DNA of 64,000 nt, from assembly GCA_019828545.1 (NCBI GenBank), contig JACVRA010000190.1:186001-250000 (forward strand). The letters run 5' to 3'. Positions 1 to 10,310 of the stretch are shown piece by piece; position 1 is the first letter of the stretch; each line of letters begins with the position of its first letter. The notes under the pieces are model-generated. The model had not been told where the DNA came from, did no database searches, and saw only the letters and a list, made by a program, of their open reading frames with translations. Origin of the DNA: Paracamarosporium sp. OC-R06-R3 (lineage: Eukaryota; Ascomycota; Dothideomycetes; Pleosporales; Didymosphaeriaceae). A program made the position numbers and the translations under genes.

Positions 1-190
1 GCCTAGTCTCTGAAGTGTTGGTCAGCGTGAGCTTTGGTTGTGGTTTCCAATATAAGTGAGTCAAGAAGATCTCACGTAATTCTTGATGTCTTCGGAGCCC
101 ACATCAGACGCAGTTAGAAAACCTTCCTTCCTACCGACCTCTAGGATTACGGCAATTTTTAGAATAAAACTTGGTCATGATTTTAACGTA

Positions 191-700
191 TCAAATCCTA
201 CCATCCATCCTTATCACGCACTTCCGATCAATAAGCGTCACGTTCTCTGGTGGACACACAAATGAGACCAATCCAGTTGTTACCCTAATATAGCAACCTG
301 TACTTGTTAATAATGTAAATCTTTTCCAAGTGCGGAAAATACTAAAGCTCGTGGCTTTCAATTGAATGTACGATTCTCCGTCTTCCTTTCTGTCAATGGC
401 CCATATTTTCGGAGGATCGATAAGAAGTGATCGCCAAGAGGAATTACGTCGTGGTTGAAGCTGATCTACATACAGTAATCCTCCACGTACGTCTTCTTCT
501 ATTCTGGGGAAGCGAATACGTATGTGGATACCACGGTGGATTAGGTGGCTGTGCGCTTCATGGGAGATTTGTGTTACGGCTAGTGTAGGCGTGCACGTTG
601 CGAGATAGATGATACGAGGGTTAATGGCCATATCCCAGATACGGATGCATAATTCTTTAGGGAAATGGCATGATGAGTGTCGAAAACCTGGTGTTTGTCT
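191..700 (-). pseudogene. 2EXR-domain-like gene remnant or 3' exon
   Basis: The minus-strand reading frame contains a segment resembling the fungal 2EXR domain: FPKELCIRIWDMAINPR, followed by RIIYLAT and a TPTLAVTQISHEAHSHL stretch that matches the usual 'LPxELRxxIWxxAL ... LLxVCxESR' pattern. No in-frame ATG precedes the conserved FPKEL motif. This is therefore either a later exon whose first exon I could not place, or a decayed copy. The frame stays open to 191, but the part after about 330 has no recognisable motif. 2EXR proteins are abundant in dothideomycetes and their function is unknown. Confidence 0.4.
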
Positions 701-1069
701 ATCCGCTATGAAAGAGGCTTTGCTGACATGGCACGTGCATGGGAATTGGAGACCCGCTGGGAGAGGCAGTGCAGTGCTCCACAAGGATGGGTGAAATCAA
801 TCTTTCCTAGAAGAGCTAGCGCATTTCAAATCAACGTTCTTGCGGTCCACTCGGGCATGACGCCGTTTACCCTTACCTGTAGAGACAGGCTCCGAGATCG
901 AGAAAAACTGCGCAGCACATGACTCGACTGTAGAGTAACAATAAGTAACAACATCACATGGTGCCTGAGCATTCGAAGGCGGACACTACTTGATGAAATA
1001 TTATAAGTGACACTTTCAGAAGATAGAAAAGTAATGTTCATTTGCGTAATGTTAGGATACCACATCGAA

Positions 1070-2394
1070 CTATGCAGAACAATTCTGGAAAGCAAAATCC
1101 GCCTTAGGCGCACACCACATTAGCCAAGCAACAACCCACCCATATCCTACAAGTCTCTCAAAAGCCTCAAGAACTGAGGAGTTCACCCACCACAGAGAGC
1201 TCTTCCGATATTGTTTCCAGTTGTATTGGACGACGCCCTCAAGCACAAACGATAAAGGTTGTATACACCAGAATACCATTGTGCCTCTGCCCCAAGCGCA
1301 TCTCCCACCATACAGCCATGTAACTGTCGCGTGCATAATAGCTGAGAGCACGAAGACAAGACAGTTGTTGAGTATCCGAGAGAATGGCGTACCTTGCGGA
1401 ATGCGAAGCGCCTTTGTGAATGTCGACGCGTGAAAGTTGAACGACTTGTATACGAGACGATGCCAGAAATTTGCCCAGAAGCGTCGCATGGTGTACGCCT
1501 GGGTCAAAGGTCCGAAAAGCGGCGGCCATTCCCACGATTGGTCGATGCCAGTGGCGATGAAGAAAATAGCCAGGAAGTCATGAAAGGCGGATAAGGAGAG
1601 GACATCGGGGATGAACTTATTGGCGGCCAACAAGGCGCGAATCTGGAGTTCCCGGCTCGTGACGGGTGACTCGATTGGGTAGTTAGAGGTTAACTGCTGG
1701 AAGAGACGTCGTAGTATAGTCTCTTTCTCCGGGCTCAGATCTGCTGGAACAAAAGAGCCAATTGTTGCCGAAACCCTGAATTCGAAATAGAGAGTCAAGA
1801 GGACGAAGTTTAAAAGCAAGTATCCGCAACGAATTAGTACAGCGGACCACTTTGACCTAGTTGCAAGATCGTGACGAGATGCTGGGGCTTCGATCGGCTT
1901 ATCCTTAAAGGTATCATCTGAAGGCTTAGCGAAGACGATGGTGCTCTTCTGTTCAGGCCAAAGATATGGGTTCTCCCAGGCTAGTCCAATGCCTCTTGCA
2001 TTGAAAGCGCGTTTCCATCCCCTTCTCCATGATGTGTCGAGCTCTTCGGTTTTATCTTTAGTTACCTGCTCACAAACAATCAGTCGCATTCTAGAGATAG
2101 AGAAGAGTCGAAGCTATAACGTACGCTCACTCTTCCACCTGGCATGAAGCACAGGGCTGCCATGTAGGAGAAGAGAATTATCACAAAGCGGGAGTATGTG
2201 TCATTAAAGTAGTCGTCGGGAGAAAGGTCTGGAGAGGTTTGTAATGCTCCGTATGCTGGAGCTAGAAGCAGAAGGAATCCAGTCCATCTGCTAAGTTCTG
2301 GGAAACATCCCACGATAAGACAAGTAAAACAAAACGAAAAGGCCCATGCAATAGGCTGCGCTGTCAAAACCCACCCTGCATCGTGGACTTCCAT
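1070..2394 (-). CDS. Wax-synthase-like membrane-bound O-acyltransferase (MBOAT)
   Basis: Two exons, 2394-2131 and 2065-1070, joined in frame across an intron with donor GTGAGC and acceptor GAGCAG. The product is 419 aa. Hydrophobic segments occur in the N-terminal exon (PIAWAFSFCFTCLIVGCFP, SRFVIILFSYMAALCF) and through the C-terminal half. The motif RRFWANFWHRLVYKSF and the His in LSAIMHATVTWLYGG fit the fungal wax synthase/TRI7-type MBOAT domain. That family acylates alcohol or sterol-like acceptors from acyl-CoA in the ER membrane; the substrate here cannot be told. The ATG at 2394 was chosen because it starts directly before the first membrane segment. Confidence 0.75.
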
Positions 2395-3249
2395 TCTCGA
2401 AGAATGTTGGGATATCAAGTGTCAATTGTAAAGTGTCAGTGAACCAGATAGATAATTATAAGCGAGCGTCAAGAATTCGAAGGCCAGCCACGAAGGAGTG
2501 ATGGGTAAAATGGAAAAGGAATGTAGATACTCGAGGAAACACAATCCTGCGCTGCTTGAGAATATAACGCTCCCTTCAACGGACATTTGATTCATGGTGT
2601 CGTTCACTTTCGGACGCCAACTAATTGTGCGCCCCTACTAACCTCCGTGTTCTGTATCAACGTTCTTTCGGACTGGAGTCTGATGCGTCATAGCAGGAGA
2701 CAGACCTCCGACGAATCCTCAGCAAACCAGAGGGCACGCGCGAGGAACGAGGGTAGTGCTTCCCCTGGCTCGGAGTTGCAGCTGTACCAAGCGCTCACCT
2801 AGACCTTGGTACGATGACATCGCTACACTGTTATTCGTGGTCAGCGCAGACGAGGCTCCGCCAGTGGGGCGCAGGAAAACGTTCTTTGGGGGCGTAAAAC
2901 GACTTCATGCTGGGGATTTCGGACTTTTAACCTTAGTGCGAGCGCTAAGTGGGTTGTCGCGCGACCCGTCGGACGTGGTAACCTTACACGCTTGTCTTGA
3001 TCGGGCTAGCAGAAGGCTTGTGTCTTTGGCAGTGTCTACGTGCCAGGACGTTTCAGGGTGCAGCCCATGTGCTAGCGTTCGACCTGGTGACGTCTCCCGC
3101 GCGATCTCAGCTTTGAAGTCCTCGTGCTAATGTTTGAAGGTATCGGAGAGACTACTCGGGGATTTTTCAAGTTTCCTCTTTGGGCGTCACGGTTATTTGG
3201 TCGAGCAGGCCACTCCGAAGTATGCCTTGCACAGTGTTGGCAAGAACAG
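2395..3249. other. Intergenic, no supported gene
   Basis: Separates the acyltransferase (minus) from the small secreted protein (plus). Open frames here have neither family similarity nor plausible splice structure. It is expected to hold the promoters of both divergent genes. Confidence 0.5.
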
Positions 3250-3255
3250 TATAAA
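3250..3255 (+). promoter_or_regulatory. TATA box of the small secreted protein gene
   Basis: TATAAA lies 180 bp before the ATG at 3435 and is followed by a long CT-rich and CCAA-repeat leader, as in strongly expressed fungal genes. Confidence 0.5.
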
Positions 3256-3391
3256 CTATCTTCAATTCTTCTTCCAAAGTGTCATCATCACACTCACTAC
3301 CAATCCAACTTTCAAACCACTCTTCGCTTCACATTGACTTTTCTGCCCGGTTGCAGCCAGCTTCTAATCAACGCTTCAAACTTCCTTCTTT

Positions 3392-3423
3392 ACCAACCAA
3401 CCAAACAACCGACCAACCAACCA
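3392..3423. repeat. (CCAA)n-like microsatellite in the 5' leader
   Basis: About eight imperfect CCAA/ACAA units directly before the start codon of the small secreted protein, so it should lie in the 5' UTR. Confidence 0.7.
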
Positions 3424-3434
3424 CCTCTTTCAAA

Positions 3435-3617
3435 ATGAAGTTCTTCGCCATCATCGCTATTGCTTTCGCTGCCACCGTCTCCGCCTGCCACGACAACAAC
3501 ATCTTCTGCGCTGAGGGCATGCATGCGAAGCGCTCCCTTGGCTTCACCAACATGGCCCGCGCGGTCATCCACGAGAATCAGCCTGCTGCTGCCGAGGCTA
3601 AGATTGATGCCGAGTAA
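3435..3617 (+). CDS. Small secreted protein with a Lys-Arg processing site
   Basis: Single-exon 60-aa protein. The first 17 residues are a clear signal peptide (MKFFAIIAIAFAATVSA) with likely cleavage before Cys18. The mature part has two cysteines (18 and 25), a dibasic KR at 32-33 suited to Kex2 cleavage, and an Ala/Glu-rich tail. Cleavage after KR would release a cysteine-free peptide of 27 residues. The start sits in a good context (TCAAAATG) with a TATA box 180 bp upstream. No family was recognised. It could be a small effector, a processed peptide precursor or a cell-surface peptide; the sequence does not decide. Confidence 0.7.
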   Translation: MKFFAIIAIAFAATVSACHDNNIFCAEGMHAKRSLGFTNMARAVIHENQPAAAEAKIDAE

Positions 3618-4517
3618 ATTATCATCGGAACGGTATGAATGACATACACATTCACCCTGATATCTGCTAATAGAGATTACAGATTTACTCAAATCACTAG
3701 TATATATGGCATAGACGGCATAGATGACATTGCATTTTCGAGGAGTTGATAGTTATGAGCACGGCTTTCTGGGGGGTGTTTGAAGCGTTGATTGAATCAT
3801 TCACATTCATATCGTCATTACTGATGTACATAGTTCAATACAGTTGGATTGAGTTTTGAGAATCATCTCACCCTCTTTTGCCGTGATATTCTGCTTTGGA
3901 TACACGTTAATAATTACTTTGCCCGATTCCCTCAACATCAGAAAGGAGCTAGTGCTGCGGCATTCTACATCTCTATTTTGATAGTAAGCCATAATAAATA
4001 GATTGATTGCTAGTTCGATGGTGACGGAACCACCTAGCTGTCGTTCTATGAGAGACTGATATACTACTAATTAAGAGATTAAAAGATGAATGAGCAGTGG
4101 GAAAGCTACTTGAGGGTGGTTCTTGAGAAACCCATAAGCAGCCGATTCCAAAATGGTATGACATGGTAGTATTCCTATCCATAATTCGAACGTGTATTTT
4201 CAATCCGTGCAGCTGGGTCGCATCTGTGCCATCGTGGTTAGAAAAGAGCACGCATAATCTGGAAGCGAGAATCCACAACCACAGAACAATGTCGAGATCC
4301 AATAAGCTTTCCACCTCAACAAATTTTCTCATCAACATCTCAATGCTAGACGACCTGAAATCGAGATGGGGGCATCTCAGCTACGCTCGCGCACGTATCC
4401 GCTACTTTGTCTTAATCTCTACTGAAACACAGTGAGTTACTCCACCAGCCGTGATACACTTCGAAGCAACCCTCACACGATTAACATTCCTGCACATCAG
4501 CGCACAAATCTCACACA
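3618..4517. other. Intergenic, no supported gene
   Basis: AT-rich stretch between the two secreted-protein genes. Short frames on both strands lack family signals or signal peptides. It probably holds the 3' end of the first gene and the promoter of the second. Confidence 0.5.
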
Positions 4518-5057
4518 ATGTATCTCTCCACCGTCATTCTCAGCCTCCTCCTCGCCACACCCACACTATCCCAACTCGCCCATCCGCTCACAAAGTCCCA
4601 TCACACCGCAAAATGCAACGCCGCCGCCCTTGCAGCCTTCATACCAGCAGACGCGCCCAAGCCAGCCGAACCCTTCAAGCACTACCTCCAGCAACCAGTC
4701 TGCACAGTTCCCCCCAACTTCACAGGCCTCGTCGCGAGAAACCGCTTCCAAGAGGACTACGAACGCCTCGCAAAGTACTACAACAAGAACCGCAGCGATG
4801 TGCCAAAGGCGTGTAAAAAGAGGTTCGAGAAGATGGAGAAGAACGGAAGATTGCCGACGACGTGGGATGGATATGATGGTAGGGAGAAGAAGAGATGTGA
4901 ATCCAAGAAGGGCGGCGAGCATCACGGTCCTGCTGGAAAAGGGCATATGAAGTATGGGAGTGCGGCTGTTGTGGCTCATGGGGATGTGGTATCCTTTATG
5001 CGGGTGGCTCTGCTGGGGGCTGCATTGGGGTACGTTTGGGGTCAGGCGATGTTGTAA
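4518..5057 (+). CDS. Secreted, possibly GPI-anchored cysteine-containing protein
   Basis: Single-exon 179-aa protein. Residues 1-18 form a signal peptide (MYLSTVILSLLLATPTLS). The mature part has four cysteines, one N-glycosylation motif (NFT), a second (NRS), and a strongly basic middle rich in Lys/Arg. The C-terminus ends in a hydrophobic stretch (VSFMRVALLGAALGYVWG) after small residues (GSAA), which fits a GPI attachment signal. The ATG context (CACACAATG) is good. No family was recognised. Confidence 0.65.
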   Translation: MYLSTVILSLLLATPTLSQLAHPLTKSHHTAKCNAAALAAFIPADAPKPAEPFKHYLQQPVCTVPPNFTGLVARNRFQEDYERLAKYYNKNRSDVPKACKKRFEKMEKNGRLPTTWDGYDGREKKRCESKKGGEHHGPAGKGHMKYGSAAVVAHGDVVSFMRVALLGAALGYVWGQAML

Positions 5058-5769
5058 TCTGAAGTTATAGGGATCGCTGTTTCGATGGCTGTGTTGCGGT
5101 GGAGCTATAAACTAGAACATGCTTTGCAAATTCGTGACGCGTATTTTCAAATACTTCGCAAGTCTGGTTGTCGTTTTATTTTTTTTCACGTGTGAGGTTT
5201 GCATCTAATCTGGTTTTTTAAATCAACTCCATTTCCGCTCTAACTTGTACTTCCTAAATCGTTTGAAGTTTACCCTGCAATCAATTCATCTCACTTCCCT
5301 GATAATCTCCATCCCTTTCTTCTCACGCCGTTGTTTAAGCCAAGACGAGTACTTCATCTAAGCCGTCATTGCCCAACATTCCCTCCTTGACCGAAGATTA
5401 GGCTAGCTTCTACAGGTGTACACCGCAACCCGTACAAAGACAATCATTAAGAATATCAGAACGGGACTGTCTGCTATGCCCTAGTGGCAAGCAACACACC
5501 GAACGTGCTCGACTACATTTCAATTCCGGGTCTTACACGCAATTCGACTGAATAGTCATGCGTAATACAACCACTACTACATTTACAAGACAACAAGCAG
5601 GAAACGAAAATCGAAACAGATACGTAATAAAATGTACGACTCCCTACATCAACCTAGATATAAAAATATATTACACAGCCAACTTTTGCAACGACTACCC
5701 GAACTCCACCCATGCTAACATTTCAAAGGGTATACAAATCATATACAGTTGCTCAATCGCGAGTGATGC
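5058..5769. other. Intergenic between convergent genes
   Basis: Lies between the 3' ends of the secreted protein (plus) and LYS4 (minus). AT-rich, with no supported gene; it should hold both 3' UTRs. Confidence 0.5.
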
Positions 5770-8343
5770 TTAGACAGTGCCACCGATTTCCTTCCTCACC
5801 CAGCTTTCCAGACCACCAAGCGCAATGATCTCCTGGACGTTGGGTGGCAGCTCGCCAACCTTGACATTCCACTTCTTGCCGTCGGGGCCTTCTTGCACGT
5901 TTACAGTGCTCCTTCTTACATCCCACTCGAGAGTCCAGCCCGTCCGCCTGGTTAGTTGCTTGGCTTGGGCAGGCTGCGCTTGGGCCGCTGGTGGCGGTGA
6001 GTCGAGCGACTCGCGGTTCTGCGACGGTTCTTGAATGCTTTGCTGCGAGGCAGCAGGCGCTGAAGAAGAGAAGACCTCACGGAGGCGGTTGGCCAGCTTG
6101 GGAACCTCGACGCCCATGAGCGCGTTGTTGATGCTGTTTCTGCTGAAGATGTTGCCGAAGCTTCCTGCGACAACAAGTGGGATGCCTTTGGCGAGGATGG
6201 CGGTCGCGGCCTGCTCACGACTGCTGCCGCACCCGAAGTTGAAGCCTGAGACGAGGATATCTCCTGCCTTTGCAACAGTACCGAATGTGGGATCGTAGTT
6301 CTCCATGCATACCTCTGCCATCTTCTCACGGCTTACGTCGTCTTGGTATGTGTATTTGCCAGGGTAGATGCCATCGGTGTTGATGTTGTCGGCATCGCAG
6401 AAGACAATCTCGCCGCTGATCTTTTCGGGAAAGCCAGGAAGAATCTCGGTCAGAGTTTCTGACTCTGATACAGCATCAGGAGGGTTGATGGACTGGGTCT
6501 CGATAGCCGCATCCTCTGCTGACTCGATCTGTTCCTCGGCTTGCCTGATGGCCCTTTCGAGCATATCTTCGATCGTCATCATGCGTTCCTCTTCAATGAT
6601 GCCATCACCCTCGCCTCGGCGGACACCTGCGTAGTCGGCGGGCTGTTCGTACCGTCCAGGCCCGGAAATTTTGCCAGCCAACGCACTCGCCGCAACAACC
6701 TCTGGGCTGGCAAGGTAAGCCTTAGCATCAGGTGAGCCCATTCGGCCCTTGAAGTTACGGTTACTGGCGCTGATGCCAACCTCGCCAGGTTCGAGCAGAC
6801 CAGTACCTAAACCGATACAGGGCCCGCAGCCTGCGGGTAGCGGCTGAGCTCCTGCTTCGAGGAGGGCCTGCCAATCGCCCAACTCTTCAGACGCGCGTTG
6901 CTCCGGAATTGATGCGGCGGCAATGTAGAAGTTCACATGCGAAGGAAGCTTGGGGATCTTGCCACCGTTTGCAGCTGCCGCGTCCTTGAATACTTGAGCG
7001 GCGGCGTGCAAGTCGGATGCTCGCGAGTTAGTGCAGGAGACAAGATATGCTTTGTTGACCTTGATGTCCTGCGCCTGCAATTCAGCAAGCGGGGTCGCGA
7101 CCTTGACAGAGTTGGGACCTGAGACATAGGGCGAAAGCGTAGACAGGTCAAGGAAAAGTTCCTTGGCATACACTGCTCCCTTGTCCGCAGCCAAAGCGGG
7201 TTGGAAGATGTGACCGGATTGTTGCCCCACGATTCCGGTAGCGCTAAACAACTTGTCTATACGCTCATGTACGAACTGCTCCTGGTGATGGTCCTTGTAT
7301 TCAGTCTGAGCTCCGAACATGGCGGCGTCGGTAGCCCGCGCTCTCAGCCAGCCGTGAAGGACTGAATCGATGGGGAACAGTCCCGTGAGTGCACCCCACT
7401 CAGTTGTCATGTTTGCGATAGTGAGTCGTTCGTCGACCGGGATGGTTCGTAAAGTCTCGTCGCTACCGGTGAATTCGATGGCGTGGTTAAGCACCTCGTC
7501 CTTGTTGAACAGGCCGGCGAGGGCGACAATGACATCCTTGCCCGTTACGCCATCCGGCAGGGCTCCCGTAAGATTGACTTTGGCAACAGGAGGAATCTGC
7601 CACCATGTCTTTCCAGTTGCCCAGATACTCGCGGCGTCGGTTCGCACCACGGGTGTTCCTAGGCATCCAATGCCTCCGTACATGTTGGAGTGGCTGTCCG
7701 ACGCCACGGCGACGGTTCCTGGCCAAGCGTAGCCCTCTTCGACCATGATCTGGTGACCGATGCCGCGTCCAGCTGGGTAGAAGACAACGTCCTGCTTCTT
7801 GGCAAACTCCTCGATCTGGTTGTACTTCTTCAGGTTCTTCTCTGTCTTGTTCTGTACATCGTGGTCGAGCGTCATGACGATCTGCTTGGGGTCGTGGATC
7901 TTGGTGGCGCCAATGGACATGAATTTGAGTGCCACGGGCCATGAGTTGTCGTGGGTCATGCATTTGTGCGGTTGCAAGGTGACATAGTCGCCAGACCTAA
8001 GCACCTTGCCCTCGGCCACGCCGACAGCATAGCGCTGGACAATCTTTTCCGTGAGTGTCTGCGGCACGGTCGTCTTTTGCTGGAAGGTGGACAGGAAGCT
8101 GGCGGCGGGCCCGTCTTTCAGCGAGTGGAAGACGTCTGGCGATGACTCATACTGCCGTGGGGTCGAGCAGAAGGTGCGCTGCGCTGCAATGGAACGAGGC
8201 AGTTGCGATGCGACTCGCAGAGGAAGACGCGCCTGGGTCTGTAAACAGAGTCAGTGGAGGAGGGAGCTGCGGTTTGGCACTGAACAACATACCAGGGCCT
8301 GCCTCCTGCACAGGGAGCGCGCTGCTCGCATAGACATGGCCAT
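5770..8343 (-). CDS. LYS4: Homoaconitase, mitochondrial (lysine biosynthesis)
   Basis: Two exons, 8343-8293 and 8238-5770, with donor GTATGT and acceptor TTTACAG; about 839 aa. Homoaconitase converts homocitrate to homoisocitrate in the alpha-aminoadipate route of fungal lysine synthesis, in the mitochondrial matrix. The Arg/Ala-rich N-terminus ([17 protein letters not shown] and on to about residue 45) looks like a presequence. Three [4Fe-4S] cysteines are visible at about 419 (VSCTNSR), 488 and 491 ([12 protein letters not shown]). The swivel-domain motif [13 protein letters not shown] is present. An Ala/Ser/Pro/Gln-rich insert of some 35 residues precedes [16 protein letters not shown] and makes the protein longer than many homologues. 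It is divergent from SER1, with shared TGACTC sites. Confidence 0.93.
8142..8150. promoter_or_regulatory. Palindromic GCN4/CpcA-type site inside LYS4
   Basis: ATGACTCAT, the full palindromic form of the Gcn4/CpcA binding site. It lies in coding exon 2 of LYS4, about 190 bp downstream of the start codon. Binding is inferred. Confidence 0.35.
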
Positions 8344-8775
8344 TGTTACGGATGTGGCAACCGACGATGGCGTCGTGGTGTTGATGCTCCGTCGAGGACC
8401 CCCAAAATTTCTGGCTTGGCAACCGCGGGCCGATCTCGCATCCGTCATCGGGTTTTGTCACACTGCCATTGGATCAGCCCGCCCGCACTCAATTGCTTCA
8501 CATAATACAATGAATGATGCGCGGTGCCCTCCCACGCGGTTGACGTGACTGCGGGCATGCATGTATTCTAGAGAGGTTAGCTGCGCAGAGCGAGCAACAG
8601 CGCAATCGACGCCGGGGGTGGGTACGCAGTCTTTCATATGACTATGACTCTATAAACCCTTGGGTGACTCCGCTAGGACTAACAACATAAGAACCGTGTT
8701 TTTTTTCTGCCCTTCACATTCCCTTCTCTGCTAACCATTCGACCACAATAACTGGCCAGCCACCCCTCCATCGCC
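8344..8775. promoter_or_regulatory. Bidirectional LYS4-SER1 promoter
   Basis: 432 bp between divergent start codons. It holds an inverted CCAAT box (ATTGG at 8468-8472) about 125 bp from the LYS4 ATG. On the SER1 side it holds TGACTC at 8645-8650, TATAAA at 8651-8656 and a second TGACTC at 8665-8670. TGACTC is the core of the Gcn4/CpcA general amino-acid control element, which is known to control lysine and serine genes in fungi. Confidence 0.6.
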
Positions 8776-10310
8776 ATGGTCAACCGCTCAGACGTCCACT
8801 ACTTTGGTGCGGGGCCCGCTCCCCTCCCCACCGCAGTGCTCGAGAAGGCCTCCCAGGCCCTTCTGAACTACAGGGACAAAGGCATTGGTATTTGCGAGAT
8901 CTCTCACCGGTCGCCCGAAGCCAACGAGATCCTGGCCGACGCGAAACAGGCCCTCACCACGCTGCTCGACATCCCCGACGACTACGACGTCCTCTTCCTG
9001 CAGAGCGGCGGCAGCGGCGAGTTCAGTGCAACCGTGTACAACCTTGTGGCGATATGGGTCGAGAAGAAGCGCGCAAAGATTGCCGCAGAGGTCGGTGACG
9101 ACCCGGAAGAGGTGCTCAAGCGGCTGCGAAAGGTCGTGGATGAGGAGCTGAAGCTCGACTATCTCGTCACTGGCTCGTGGTCGCTCAAGGCCTCGCAGGA
9201 AGCTGCCCGTCTGGTCGGCGCCCAACATGTCAACGTTGCCACGGATGCACGAAAGGCCAACGGCGGCAAGTTTGGCGTGATCCCGCCCGAAGACCAGTGG
9301 AGCCTCACACCTCGAACGTCGGGTGGTGGACCAGCCCTCGTGTACTTCTGCGACAACGAGACGGTTGACGGCGTCGAGTTCCCCGCCTTCCCGACCAGCC
9401 TCGAAGGCGACGATGCCCCGCTGGTCTGTGCCGACATGTCCTCCAACTTCATCTCGCGAAAGGTCGACGTACGAAAGTATGCCGTCATCTTCGGCGGCGC
9501 CCAGAAGAACATTGGCAACACGGGCATTACCATTGTCATCTTGCGCAAGTCGCTGCTCCCGCCTCACTCCACGCCGGCCTCGCCTGACTTACTGAGGCAA
9601 CTGAACTTGTCCGTGGGCCCGGTCGTGCTCGACTATCCCACCATTGCCAAGAACAATTCACTCTATAACACGCTTCCCATCTTCGACGTGTGGGTCGCTG
9701 GCCAGGTCATGTCAGGCCTCGTCAACGCGTACGGCACGAAGCGCATCGGAGGTCAACAAGAAATATCCGACGAGAAGGCTCGTCTGATCTATGATACGCT
9801 TGACAAATACTCGGATGTCTATCGGGTAGTCCCGGACAAATCGGTCCGCAGCAGAATGAACATCTGCTTCAGGGTCCACGGTGGAGATGCTGACAAAGAA
9901 AAGGCATTGCTTGCGGGTGCTGAGAAGCAGGGCCTGCTCGGCCTCAAGGGACACCGTAGCGTGGGTGGTATACGGGCAAGCAACTGTAAGTGAAGCTGTG
10001 TTTTCTCAATCATTGCCACTCCAACTTCGGTCCGCTACTTGCCAGAGGGAAGTACAGGTACTTGTCTATGCATTATATGCGCATAGATGGAAAGGTCTAG
10101 GTACACGTTCGTGCGGGTTAGTCTACATGATCGGATGTGCCGATCATAAGATTGCCCAGGACGATCTCTCATGGCATTCGAGCGTGACCTCTTGCGGAGC
10201 CCCAAGTGGGAAAAGATCTAACTAACCACCTTTGCGCCACAGACAATGCCGTATCGCTGGATGGCACAAAGAAGCTAGTAGCCTATCTCGAGGAGTTCGC
10301 GAAGTCATGA
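8776..10310 (+). CDS. SER1: Phosphoserine aminotransferase (serine biosynthesis)
   Basis: Exons 8776-9985 and 10243-10310; 425 aa. It transfers an amino group from glutamate to 3-phosphohydroxypyruvate, giving phosphoserine, with PLP. Visible features are the N-terminal HYFGAGPAPLP motif, SHRSPE, the PLP-region QSGGSGEF, and the Schiff-base Lys244 in GGAQKNIG. The RASNYNAV motif is completed across the intron (AAC T + AC). The last exon codes only the 22-23 residue tail ending in LEEFAKS. The intron is 257 bp, several times longer than others in the window. If it were retained, translation would stop three codons after the splice site. Confidence 0.93.

Noticed and set aside
8788..9567. Long minus-strand frame across SER1
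   Set aside because: Antisense shadow of a conserved PSAT coding exon; no family similarity of its own.
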